Assembly: GCF_015548375.1 (NCBI RefSeq)
Contig: NZ_JADMWW010000009.1
Coordinates: 1 to 64,000 of the forward strand
From: Collinsella aerofaciens
Lineage (GTDB): Bacteria > Actinomycetota > Coriobacteriia > Coriobacteriales > Coriobacteriaceae
Direction: 5' to 3'
Length of the DNA: 64,000 bases
The first letter of the stretch is position 1. The number at the start of each line of letters is the position of its first letter. A program made the translations under genes and the position numbers. The notes under the pieces are model-generated. The model ran no database searches and was not told the DNA's origin. It saw nothing but the letters and a program-made list of their open reading frames with translations. Shown here one piece after another: positions 1 to 7,399 of this stretch.

Positions 1-531
1 ATTGTGTCACAGGTAAGGGATAGCCGGTCCTTATGAGTTGAATTACGCGCGTGCGGATATAAAGGGTGGCATGTTAAGCTGGTCGTTTTCTCGTTCTGGG
101 ACATTTGCAGTAGGATGAGTGGGACTAGGCGCGCTGCGGTGTGATGGTTGAGACTTGTATCGCTGCAAATCCGCTGATGCACATTTTGCTATTGGGCTTG
201 AAGGTGGGACCGGCAGGCCTTTGTTTGGGATGTTCTGGTCGTCCAACGCGTGTTGCACGGCTTTATATTGTTACGCTCGTTCGGCGCTCCGTTGGAGCAT
301 TTCCGGGTTTGTCGGCATCATGACTTGGCCAAGTGACACGCTTGCCGGGACGGTTGTAACGCCGCGCCGGTTCCGTGTGCTCCTTCGTTGTTGGCCTGTC
401 CAGCCGGGGGCGGATTCGGCCTCATGTTGTGGCGCACGGCCTTCAGGGGCTTCCCCCTGGCGAGTTATGTTCGTCCGTATGGGTAAGGGTCGGGTTGAGC
501 TGACAATCCCGTGTCGGAAGGGGCTTGCACC
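1..531. other. No convincing gene
   Basis: This stretch has short overlapping open frames on both strands, but none combines a ribosome binding site, G/C-biased third positions and a plausible protein. No RNA gene or repeat was recognised. It may be the tail of a degraded accessory region that continues left of the window. Confidence 0.5.
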
Positions 532-1021
532 ATGCGCGCGATGACAGAGATTGAGTGGCTGGACGGCCGTGTGACGAAGGTGCCGGAGCTCGCCCTGGGC
601 GATGCGCTCGGCGAGAGCGTCCAGGCGGAGCTCGATTTCGGGTTCGACGACGTGTTGGAGGGCCTTTGGGTTGAGGTGCGCCATCATGAGCCGGATGAGG
701 ACTCGGACGGCGACCCGCGCGGGAGGGGCTGCGCACTGTACGCGGACTGCCGGTACAGCCTGGTCGAACCGTCGGACCTCGACCGTGTCTTCTGCATCCT
801 TTACGAGGGGCAGCCGAGGGTCCAGCCGCGTCGCGGGGGAGCTCGTGAACCTTTCGCGGGCCTGCGCGTTGTCCTGCCTCATGCTCGGATCTCCCTACCC
901 GCCAGGCGCCCTCGAGGCCCTGGCCGCGTGCGCTCGATACCTCTGCGGTCCGGCTTTCACATCCGACCTCGCCGCCCGTGCCCGCGCCGCGGGGGAGCTA
1001 GGGCCCCCGCGGCGGCGGTGA
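532..1021 (+). pseudogene. Unrecognised gene, apparently frameshifted near 810-840
   Basis: From ATG 532 (preceded by GGAAGGGG) the first frame shows strong G/C third positions and an acidic protein-like sequence up to about 810 (ending near VFCILYEGQP). After about 830 that frame turns into low-complexity Arg/Pro sequence. The +1 frame instead takes over the G/C third-position pattern (GELVNLSRACALS onward, with PPGALEALAACARYLCG) and runs to TGA 1019-1021. The simplest reading is one gene of about 160 codons broken by an indel. Two overlapping genes or programmed frameshifting are possible. I do not recognise the family and assign no function. Confidence 0.4.
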
Positions 1022-1601
1022 ACGCGGCCGCTGCGTGGGAATTTGGGATGGGGGCGGGTTCCGAAACGCCTGCGGAGGGGAGAACCCCGTTGGGCGGGGA
1101 CTATTCGTGATGCTTGATATCGCATTGCAGTATGGAAGCACGGATCATCTTCGCGATGGTCCGACCGGTTGATGGGCTAGGACGCGCATTCAGCAGGGAA
1201 GGGGATGGCTTTTAATGCCGCTTTTGGCTTATGCGTGCCGCGCTCCGCGTATGGCCATCCTGCGGTGCTAAAGCATTCTTGAAGTCTGTTAAGTGAATTC
1301 GTTTTAATCGCGCACGTGGCCGTTTGCCCATGTCGCATAACAGGATTCACTGTTGATTGCCCGTGTGATGACAGCGTGAGTTTCGGGGGGGGGTAGCGTG
1401 AGCGGAGTCGCCGCGTTGTATAAGTCTGGCCGGCCCGACTGATGTGTCGATCTGTCGGGCCGGCCGAGAATGGTGAAGAGATCTCGCTGTTGAATGAACG
1501 AATGTTACAAGCAGCTCTTCAAGGCGCTTTGGGCGTTGGCTGGGGCTGCGCAGTCAATCGCATGCAGTGATAGGCGAGGCGATTGCTCGATGAGCCGGCG
1601 A
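1022..1601. other. Intergenic stretch downstream of the RiPP operon
   Basis: No supported gene. The only structure seen is the 12-bp inverted repeat at 1428-1465 (separate entry). The open frame at 1494-1808 on the plus strand is antisense to the precursor gene and lacks coding character. Confidence 0.5.
1428..1465 (-). terminator. Perfect 12-bp inverted repeat after the RiPP operon
   Basis: GGCCGGCCCGAC (1428-1439) and GTCGGGCCGGCC (1454-1465) pair perfectly across a 14-nt loop. It lies about 135 nt past the stop of the leftward precursor gene. There is no T-tract on either side, so termination would be Rho-assisted or weak. It could also be a binding site or a mobile-element end. Confidence 0.4.
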
Positions 1602-1784
1602 CTAGTTCTGTGCTGCACTCGTCCCGGTGCCGTCGTTGTCTGCCGAGTACCAGAATGCGTAGGCCGCAACGACGGCATCATAGACGGCTGCGACTACGTT
1701 ATCCACGACGGCTGCAAAGTTGACCACAACGGGAACGGGGCCGGTTTTGGAATCCATCTTCTCTACTTCTGGGGTCTCATACAT
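1602..1784 (-). CDS. Candidate RiPP precursor peptide, 60 aa
   Basis: This short gene is last in the leftward operon. AAGGAG overlaps the stop codon of the radical SAM gene and sits 8 nt before ATG 1784, so it is almost certainly translated. The N-terminus MYETPEVEKMD resembles the 'Y-x-x-P-x-V/L' leaders common in precursors handled by PqqD and radical SAM proteins. The rest is rich in Val, Ala, Asn, Asp and Tyr, with no Cys, Ser or Thr until the tail. From Asn22 it shows heptad spacing: NFAAVVD, NVVAAVY, DAVVAAY, then AFWY. The absence of Cys argues against a sactipeptide or lanthipeptide. Epimerisation or C-C crosslinking would fit, but the chemistry is inference. Confidence 0.65.
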   Translation of the reverse strand: MYETPEVEKMDSKTGPVPVVVNFAAVVDNVVAAVYDAVVAAYAFWYSADNDGTGTSAAQN

Positions 1785-1796
1785 GGGAACATCTCC

Positions 1797-2843
1797 TTAG
1801 AATTGTGACAGGACGCTCAGGTCGCCTAGATCATCGTCGATCAGGTCGATATAGAGGTCGCCGTCCATATTGATGTCTGCAATCAACGATGAGATCTCTT
1901 CCATCTCGTCAATCGAGTGCATACGATTGGCCAACGCGGTAACAACGGGCTTATCCCAAACGGTTGCCATTCCGGCATCGTAGTATTCCTGAAGGCTGTG
2001 TTTGCGAACGTTTCCGATGATGAGAGGTATATAGGGGGATGCGACGATATCGCCATTGGCGTGGATGGCCACTTGGTCAAATTGCATTTGCAGTTGAGGG
2101 AATCTGACCAAGTGGTCGATGGGGTCGCCCCACTCAAGCATGAAATAGCCTCGATAGTCCGGATCGTATCGAAGGTCATTGATCGTGTTGACTAGCCGAC
2201 GGTATTGATTATTCGAAGGGCGAATCGTGCGGTTTCTTCGGGCTCTACCGAGGAGCATGAGCGGCTGAACTCTAAGGTCAATTCGGTCAGTTCTACCCGA
2301 CGATTTCAGCTTGTCTCGAAGCATCGTGCAAACTGGTTTGAAATCGTCGACATTGAACGATGTCGGACAAAAGGCAATTGAAAGGTGCAGTGAGGTTTCG
2401 TTCAGCGTGATATCGATGGCGTCGAGCACCCGGTCGTATAATCCCGAGAGTCCTCGCATATGTTCGTGAGAATCGCGTAGGCCATCGAGGCTAAACTGTA
2501 TGCCGTTTAAACCGGCGCGTTCGAGCTCATGCAAAGTATTTGAGTTTGCGAGCAGACCGTTTGACACGAGGTTGCATTTGACGCCAGATGCGCTGAGCCG
2601 CCGCAAGGACTCGATGACAAGATCCTTTCGCAGGAGGGTCTCGCCTCCGCAGAAGCAGAAGCTAAAGGGGTGCATTTGACAAATCGAGTCGACGAGTTCG
2701 AGGACTTCGTTGTCGGATAATTCGTTCGCGACGACATCGTTTTCTCCACTGTTGTTGAAGCAGTGTAGACAACGAAGGTTGCATTTGTTTGTAATGTCGA
2801 GCGCAACGCTGTGGGGCGCTCCGATTATTGCCGGCATGCTCAT
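1797..2843 (-). CDS. Radical SAM peptide-modifying enzyme, 348 aa
   Basis: The cluster motif CNLRCLHC (Cys21, Cys25, Cys28) near the N-terminus identifies a radical SAM enzyme; the GGE-type SAM-binding motif follows (FCGGETLL). The C-terminal third contains a sequence around residues 262-280 (NGDIVASPYIPLIIGNV) that looks like the start of a SPASM/twitch domain. However, the expected Cys is Ser, and no Cys occurs after about residue 172, so auxiliary Fe-S clusters are unlikely. Its ATG overlaps the upstream stop (TAATG), and its own stop overlaps the precursor's ribosome binding site. The likely substrate is therefore the 60-aa peptide downstream. The product chemistry cannot be read from sequence. 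Confidence 0.85.
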   Translation of the reverse strand: MSMPAIIGAPHSVALDITNKCNLRCLHCFNNSGENDVVANELSDNEVLELVDSICQMHPFSFCFCGGETLLRKDLVIESLRRLSASGVKCNLVSNGLLANSNTLHELERAGLNGIQFSLDGLRDSHEHMRGLSGLYDRVLDAIDITLNETSLHLSIAFCPTSFNVDDFKPVCTMLRDKLKSSGRTDRIDLRVQPLMLLGRARRNRTIRPSNNQYRRLVNTINDLRYDPDYRGYFMLEWGDPIDHLVRFPQLQMQFDQVAIHANGDIVASPYIPLIIGNVRKHSLQEYYDAGMATVWDKPVVTALANRMHSIDEMEEISSLIADINMDGDLYIDLIDDDLGDLSVLSQF

Positions 2844-3736
2844 TATTGCTTCTTATCGAGCGGGCGAACAAACAGCTTGACGTCGCCCGAGTCGAGCTCA
2901 TTGGGCAGGGTGCCGACTAAGGAAAAGCCAAGGCGCTGGTCGGAATGGTCAAGTTGTTCGGCGATTGGGGTGGAATCAGGCGCGTCAATTCTGAGCGCGC
3001 GGTAGGCTTTGGGAGCGGAAGATCCGTAGTATTCCGCAAGGCGGTCGAGCACACCGGCAAGCAGCGTGGAGCTGCATGAGATAAATTTGATGATGACGCT
3101 GCGGCCGGCGGGATTAGTGGCCGGCTCGCATATTATCAATCCATTAATTTCTCCGGACTGGCTCGTGAGTAGAAAATAATCATGGGTAAAGGAAAAGAGC
3201 CTTTGGCGAAGAACCAGAAAGTTCTCCAATTCGGGCTCAACGTCGAACTCAGAGAAATAGATCCTATTGCCATTTTTGGACTGTTTTGCAGAGAGGGATT
3301 TTGCAGCCGCCTCTTCGATTTCAGCAAACCTGCTCGCGTCCGCGAGAATAAGCAGCTCGTCGGGATTCACCGATGTTAGGTAATCGGAGCCGAAAGGGTC
3401 GTTCATATATCTCCCTTCTTTCTTCCAAACGATAAGACAGTTTACGGTCAGGCTATGCAGGGTTTGGGCCAGGTCATGCGCTAGCGTCTCGCGCGGTTGA
3501 TCTGGGTATTTTTCTTGGAACAGACGGAGAATTTTGGGCAAATCGCAGGTGCCGTCGCATAAGTCAAGAATCTCTTTAGCGACCCTGTTGAGGATCGTAT
3601 AGATTTGTTTCCCATCTGAGCTTAGGACGCTCAGGCGGTTATTTGGTTCACTGCGAAGGTAGCTTGGGACGAGGGGGATAGGGATGACTCCAGGCAATGA
3701 TGAGATTTGCGCGCTCCAAACATTCACGGATTCCAT
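2843..3736 (-). CDS. PqqD-type RiPP recognition domain fused to a GNAT-like domain, 297 aa
   Basis: ATG 3736 follows AAAGGAG; upstream in-frame codons lie in the A+T-rich promoter region. Residues about 15-95 match the PqqD/RRE pattern (ILNRVAKEILDLCDGT, then a helical segment ending LIVWKKEG), which binds precursor leaders. Residues about 110-297 look like a GNAT acyltransferase fold: a mixed alpha/beta stretch ending in GFSLVGTLPNEL and then a VKLFVRPL strand, typical of GNAT C-termini. The enzyme may chaperone the peptide and acylate it, but acetyl-CoA-binding residues are not clear and the domain could be structural only. It is first gene of the leftward operon and couples to the radical SAM gene by TAATG. 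Confidence 0.7.
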   Translation of the reverse strand: MESVNVWSAQISSLPGVIPIPLVPSYLRSEPNNRLSVLSSDGKQIYTILNRVAKEILDLCDGTCDLPKILRLFQEKYPDQPRETLAHDLAQTLHSLTVNCLIVWKKEGRYMNDPFGSDYLTSVNPDELLILADASRFAEIEEAAAKSLSAKQSKNGNRIYFSEFDVEPELENFLVLRQRLFSFTHDYFLLTSQSGEINGLIICEPATNPAGRSVIIKFISCSSTLLAGVLDRLAEYYGSSAPKAYRALRIDAPDSTPIAEQLDHSDQRLGFSLVGTLPNELDSGDVKLFVRPLDKKQ

Positions 3737-3906
3737 TGATCTCCTTTGGTTGTGGCCTATCTTCCTCGAATAGCAACTCGTTCGATAAAATATCACAAAT
3801 CGAAACGATATAAAAAAGAATATATTTATATCGATATACAATATTAGGTTAAAAAAAGTTTTGATGTTTGTCGATAGGGCTGGTATTGAAGGAGTGGACT
3901 GGAGTG
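3737..3906. promoter_or_regulatory. A+T-rich divergent promoter region of the RiPP cassette
   Basis: This region separates the leftward modification operon from the rightward export genes and is far more A+T-rich than its surroundings. It contains the perfect 12-bp palindrome TATATCGATATA at 3827-3838 and several TATAAT-like hexamers on both strands, so exact promoters cannot be fixed by eye. A regulator binding the palindrome could control both directions. Confidence 0.5.
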
Positions 3907-4266
3907 ATGGCGATGTCGGACGTTGTGGTTTCAATGGTGGGGTCATGCCTGCTGCTGTTGTTCGGAATAATGATATATCGAGGCAAGCTCACGGGATTGC
4001 TTGCCGGAATGTCATTGCTATCGGGAGAGCGTTTAGAGGAGGCAAAGCGGACGGCCGAGTCTCTAGGCGCAAACCGAGTGGTGGGGGCGTCTATAGTTTT
4101 CTCCGCAATATGCCTTTTTCTCTCGTCCCTTTTTCCGGACAAAAGGGCTATTCTCGGTCTGATGGTGGCTGCTGTTATAATCGCCGCGCTTGCCTATGCA
4201 AATAGGGGGCTTATTCGTATGTATATAAAGGTGAAATGGAATCCTGGGCACCGCAACCCGAGATAA
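3907..4266 (+). CDS. Small membrane protein, DUF3784-like, about 119 aa
   Basis: Three close starts are possible (GTG 3904 with AAGGAG 9 nt upstream, ATG 3907, ATG 3913 with GGAG 8 nt upstream); 3907 is a compromise. The protein has an N-terminal hydrophobic helix (residues about 5-20), a cytoplasmic stretch containing GKLTGLLAGMSLLSG, then two more hydrophobic segments. The GK-x-x-x-LLAG pattern after the first helix resembles DUF3784 membrane proteins, often found near ABC genes. It is the first gene of the rightward arm and may support export or self-protection; function is not established. Confidence 0.55.
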   Translation: MAMSDVVVSMVGSCLLLLFGIMIYRGKLTGLLAGMSLLSGERLEEAKRTAESLGANRVVGASIVFSAICLFLSSLFPDKRAILGLMVAAVIIAALAYANRGLIRMYIKVKWNPGHRNPR

Positions 4267-4298
4267 TGTCTTGAGCAAGGATTAACAACAAGGGATAT

Positions 4299-4370
4299 AT
4301 GGGAGCGATTAAGCGGCGAGCAAATTCAGTTTTGGATAAAAGGCCGCTTGATGGGAGCTGGCATGTTTAA
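4299..4370 (+). CDS. Possible 23-aa upstream ORF
   Basis: ATG 4299 is preceded by AAGGG and reads MGAIKRRANSVLDKRPLDGS and three further codons. The stop TAA (4368-4370) overlaps the ABC exporter's start at 4363. It could be a translational-coupling leader for the exporter. It could equally be chance; composition is basic and has no recognisable motif. Confidence 0.25.
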   Translation: MGAIKRRANSVLDKRPLDGSWHV

Positions 4371-5967
4371 GAAGACGGTTCACGAGTTGTTTCGGTGTAA
4401 AGGGTCACGGCTTTTCGTGATTCTCATGCTGGTGAATTTTGCTCTCTCGTGCGTCATGCCCGCCTTAAACGGTGGGTTTGTAGACTTTCTCGTGACGAAT
4501 AGGGATCCATCTCGCGTCGTGTGGTTTGCGGCCTTTGTTGCGGGCATAGGGATATCGGCCTCCTTCATGTCGTATGCGATGGGTGTGAACGTATCGCGCG
4601 TCATCTTGGAGATGACGACGAGACTGATGGGGACCACGTGTGAGTCGTTTGAACGGGGGCCCCTGGAAAAGGGGGAGCAGGCGGATCCATCCTATACAAC
4701 GCAGAGGGTGTATGCGGATTCGAATGCGGTGTCATCGTTTGTCGTGAACAACTTCCTGACGATCGGGCTTAACATCGTTCTGGTTGTGTTGATATGCATC
4801 ATCCTGTTTTCGATTAATCCGGTGTTCCTGGTGTTAAGTGCATGTTCGCTTGTTGCGTACTTCATTTTATTCAGGGCGTTGAAAAAGCCGTTGTACAACA
4901 GTTCGCTTGCGAACAAGGAGGGTTTGAGTAAGCTTTTCGCGTCCGTGAGCGGCGAGCTGTCGCAGTTGTTTGACATTAAGTGCGATGGCGCATATAACCA
5001 GAGCGCTCGGACGCTCAAAGGGGTATTCGAGGGGTACTACCCGATTTACATGAAAGCAAGTAGGGTCTCGAATCTGGCCACATCAAGCGACGGCCTGATC
5101 TCGTCTGTGTTTCGGGGGGCACTGCTCGTGATCTCCGGGATGGAAATATTGAGCGGAAGAATGAGCTTAGGCGAGTTCACAATGGTGAACTCGTATTACT
5201 CGATGGCGTTCGGATGCTTCAAGTATTTTTTGAATTATTTCAAATCGTATCAGGACGCAAGGGCCTCGTTCGACCGATTGGGGGCTCTGACGGAGGACGC
5301 CGAGGACCGCGGCACCCTCACGGTTGGGCACGTGGAGAGCATATCGTTGTCCAACATCGCGTACCGATACGCGGGAAAGCCCTACTTATACCGCGACCTC
5401 TCCGTGGAGGTGGAGGAAGGAAAAACCTATGCCATTACCGGGCCGAACGGATGCGGAAAAAGCACGTTTCTGAAGGTGCTCCTTGGACTATATTCTGCTG
5501 GGGGACATCGGGCTTTGGGGTCGGTGCCATATGAAGAGCTCGATATGGAGACGATCCGACGGGACCTGTTTGCGGTGTGCCCGCAAAAGCTCTTTATTCC
5601 GAACGAAACGGTGGAGAATTACCTTGAGAGGACGTCGATTCGGGGATCGAGCGAAAACCTCCGAGAGCTTGTGCCGAGTTTCTATCGAACCGTCGAATCG
5701 TTAAAAGGCAAGAATTGTAGAGACCTTTCTGGTGGAGAGTATCGAAAGCTAAGGATATTCGCAGCACTTCGCAGGCAGCCGGAAGTGCTTGTGTTCGATG
5801 AACCAACGAACGATTTAGATGAAGAAAGCCGTCGGGAGTTCACGGAGTATATTCATCGAAATCCCTTCGATCAGCTAATTCTTGTTGTAAGCCATGATCA
5901 GGATTTGATTTCAGCATGCGATAGGAAGCTGGATTTGGATTTCGATCCGAAAAATGGGCAATGCTGA
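4363..5967 (+). CDS. ABC exporter, membrane and ATPase domains fused, 534 aa
   Basis: ATG 4363 is chosen because GGGAG lies 5 nt upstream; ATG 4351 lacks a site. Residues 1-300 form an exporter-type membrane domain with about six hydrophobic helices. The nucleotide-binding domain has Walker A GPNGCGKST (360-368), signature LSGGEYR (from 455), Walker B VLVFDEPTND (Asp479, Glu480) and the H-loop SHD. No C39 peptidase domain precedes it, so it cannot trim a leader itself. It is the likely exporter, or immunity pump, for the modified peptide. Codon use is more A+T-rich than in the housekeeping genes to the right. Confidence 0.85.
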   Translation: MFKKTVHELFRCKGSRLFVILMLVNFALSCVMPALNGGFVDFLVTNRDPSRVVWFAAFVAGIGISASFMSYAMGVNVSRVILEMTTRLMGTTCESFERGPLEKGEQADPSYTTQRVYADSNAVSSFVVNNFLTIGLNIVLVVLICIILFSINPVFLVLSACSLVAYFILFRALKKPLYNSSLANKEGLSKLFASVSGELSQLFDIKCDGAYNQSARTLKGVFEGYYPIYMKASRVSNLATSSDGLISSVFRGALLVISGMEILSGRMSLGEFTMVNSYYSMAFGCFKYFLNYFKSYQDARASFDRLGALTEDAEDRGTLTVGHVESISLSNIAYRYAGKPYLYRDLSVEVEEGKTYAITGPNGCGKSTFLKVLLGLYSAGGHRALGSVPYEELDMETIRRDLFAVCPQKLFIPNETVENYLERTSIRGSSENLRELVPSFYRTVESLKGKNCRDLSGGEYRKLRIFAALRRQPEVLVFDEPTNDLDEESRREFTEYIHRNPFDQLILVVSHDQDLISACDRKLDLDFDPKNGQC

Positions 5968-6059
5968 TGGGAAACGCTTAGAGTTCGGGCTTGCGCGTCA
6001 TGGAGTAATCTTTCCTCTTATCGAAAATCGTTACAATATAAGAAAAACAGTAAGCAAGA

Positions 6060-6653
6060 AGAAATGGCTCGGGGAAGAGCTCGCTGCTGTCAGTGATATT
6101 GGGTCTATATCCAGATAACACGGAAGGGGCCGTCCTCTACAACGGGGTATCACAGCGTCGCATCGACCGATACGCATTGCGGCGGTGCCGAGTTGGCATT
6201 ACGGAGCAAGAGCCCCCTATTGTTGGGGGGACGATCCTCGATAATCTTACGCTGCTTTCTGATGATTTCGAGGCCGACAAACTGAATCGGATGCTTGCCA
6301 TATTGGGGTTAGACAAAATGATTGCCGCTGCGGAGAACGGGGCGGCAGCGATGCTTGGCAGCAAGAAAGGAGGGGTGTCCGGCGGGGAGAAGCAGAACAT
6401 CGCAATTGTGCGGCAGATGTTGAAATCGCCGGACGTCATGTTGTTTCTTGAGTCAACTTCAGCTCTTGATGCGAAGAGCCGGAGCGCGCTAATTAAATTG
6501 CTTCATGAGGTTAAGAGAGACCATATTGTAATTGTTGTCACTCATGACGAAGAGATGCTTGCGGCTTGCGACGAGGTCATTCCGATGCCCGGATGCTTAT
6601 CGGGACGTGGCGTTGAAGGCCCAGAAGATCGAAATGGCGTGGGTGTTGGGTAA
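6060..6653 (+). pseudogene. Truncated ABC transporter ATPase
   Basis: The frame opens after a TAA at 6051 and begins in the middle of a Walker A motif (NGSGKSS, from 6063). The whole membrane domain and the first part of the ATPase domain are missing. Downstream are a Q-loop region (EQEPPIVGGTILDNL), a signature VSGGEKQ and an H-loop THD. Walker B reads VMLFLESTSALD, so the Mg-binding Asp has become Leu and the following Pro has become Ser. Five-prime loss plus a catalytic substitution indicates a decayed second exporter gene. GTG 6093 could allow a fragment to be translated, but it could not bind ATP normally. Confidence 0.75.
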
Positions 6654-6731
6654 GTCCCTACGCGTACGACGTTGGGTTTCTGATCTTCATCGTCCTGCAA
6701 AGAAGGCTTTGTAACACGTTTCCCCTGGGAG

Positions 6732-6768
6732 GCCCCTTTTGTCCGTAGTGGCAAAGAGGGGCTTTTTC
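6732..6768 (+). terminator. Intrinsic terminator after the RiPP export genes
   Basis: GCCCCTTTTG (6732-6741) pairs with CAAAGAGGGGC (6752-6762) with one bulged G, followed by TTTTT. It ends the rightward arm of the cassette. Confidence 0.75.
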
Positions 6769-6797
6769 GTTTCCCTCTTGCGGCGGAGGGGGACACC

Positions 6798-6986
6798 ATG
6801 CGCCTATACAGGACGACCTGCGCGCTTTCGTCGGATGACGGGCTATGTGTCGAGATGGGGGTCTCGGGTGGAGGCCGCGTCGCGGTCGCGGTCGGCCAGC
6901 GACCATCGGTACGGCTCAATCGTATTACCAGAACTAGTAAGGAGCCGCCCTTTCGGACGACTCAAACTGTAATGGGGCTTTTTTAG
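6798..6986 (+). CDS. Hypothetical 62-aa ORF
   Basis: ATG 6798 follows GGAGGGGGACACC, a plausible ribosome binding site, and codons between about 6830 and 6920 are biased to G/C in the third position. The stop falls inside the left arm of the large inverted repeat at 6974-7049. No motif or family is recognised, and it sits between two terminator-like structures, so it may be a remnant rather than a gene. Confidence 0.25.
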   Translation: MRLYRTTCALSSDDGLCVEMGVSGGGRVAVAVGQRPSVRLNRITRTSKEPPFRTTQTVMGLF

Positions 6987-7049
6987 CTACCCCGGCCGTT
7001 ACTCCGCCAAAGCATTCGCGCTATCTGCCGGGGTGGCTAAAATAGCCCC
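6974..7049. repeat. Large inverted repeat, 22 of 23 positions paired
   Basis: GGGGCT (6974-6979) pairs with AGCCCC (7044-7049). After one mismatch, TTTTAGCTACCCCGGC (6981-6996) pairs with GCCGGGGTGGCTAAAA (7027-7042) with a single T-G wobble. The loop is 30 nt. It lies between the RiPP cassette and ppdK. It is longer than needed for a terminator and could be a mobile palindromic element. Confidence 0.65.
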
Positions 7050-7162
7050 GTCCCAAATTAGCTACTCTGACCAAAATCCCTGGGACAAATACTTCTGATA
7101 GATTTTGTCTTTCTTGGCTATTGCGTAGTTTAAGAGATTCCATTACAATAATTACAGCTTTT

Positions 7163-7180
7163 TGCTAAAGCGTTTTAGCA
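7163..7180. promoter_or_regulatory. LacI-family-type operator upstream of ppdK
   Basis: TGCTAAAGCGTTTTAGCA is an 18-bp palindrome with one mismatch centred on CpG, the hallmark of LacI/CcpA-family operators. A second half-similar site, ACCGCTTTTGA (7187-7197), follows at once and overlaps a possible -35 TTGACC (7194-7199). A related pair of sites lies upstream of adhE. Confidence 0.55.
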
Positions 7181-7399
7181 GTTTATACCGCTTTTGACCT
7201 GCGACTACGTTGTACTGGTATCTTCATAAGGTAACCACCTTTACCTACCGTTTACCGCCAGTTTTAGCACGTTTACCAAACCGCGCAGCCTCTGCTCAAG
7301 CCCGCCCAAAACCCGCCGTATAGTTCCCTCACGGTCCGCATCCGGCGGGTCGATTCGTTACCACGGTCGTGTGTGCGAACACATAGAAGGGGAAGTATC

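Noticed and set aside
271-882. 203-codon minus-strand open frame
   Set aside because: Third-position G/C bias supports the plus strand in the overlapping part, and the translation is not protein-like.
1602-1784. Sactipeptide or lanthipeptide precursor
   Set aside because: The peptide contains no Cys, and no lanthionine synthetase is encoded nearby.
6739-6972. 77-codon open frame overlapping the terminator after the ABC remnant
   Set aside because: It starts inside the terminator hairpin, has no ribosome binding site and is Arg/Ser-rich as expected for a wrong frame.
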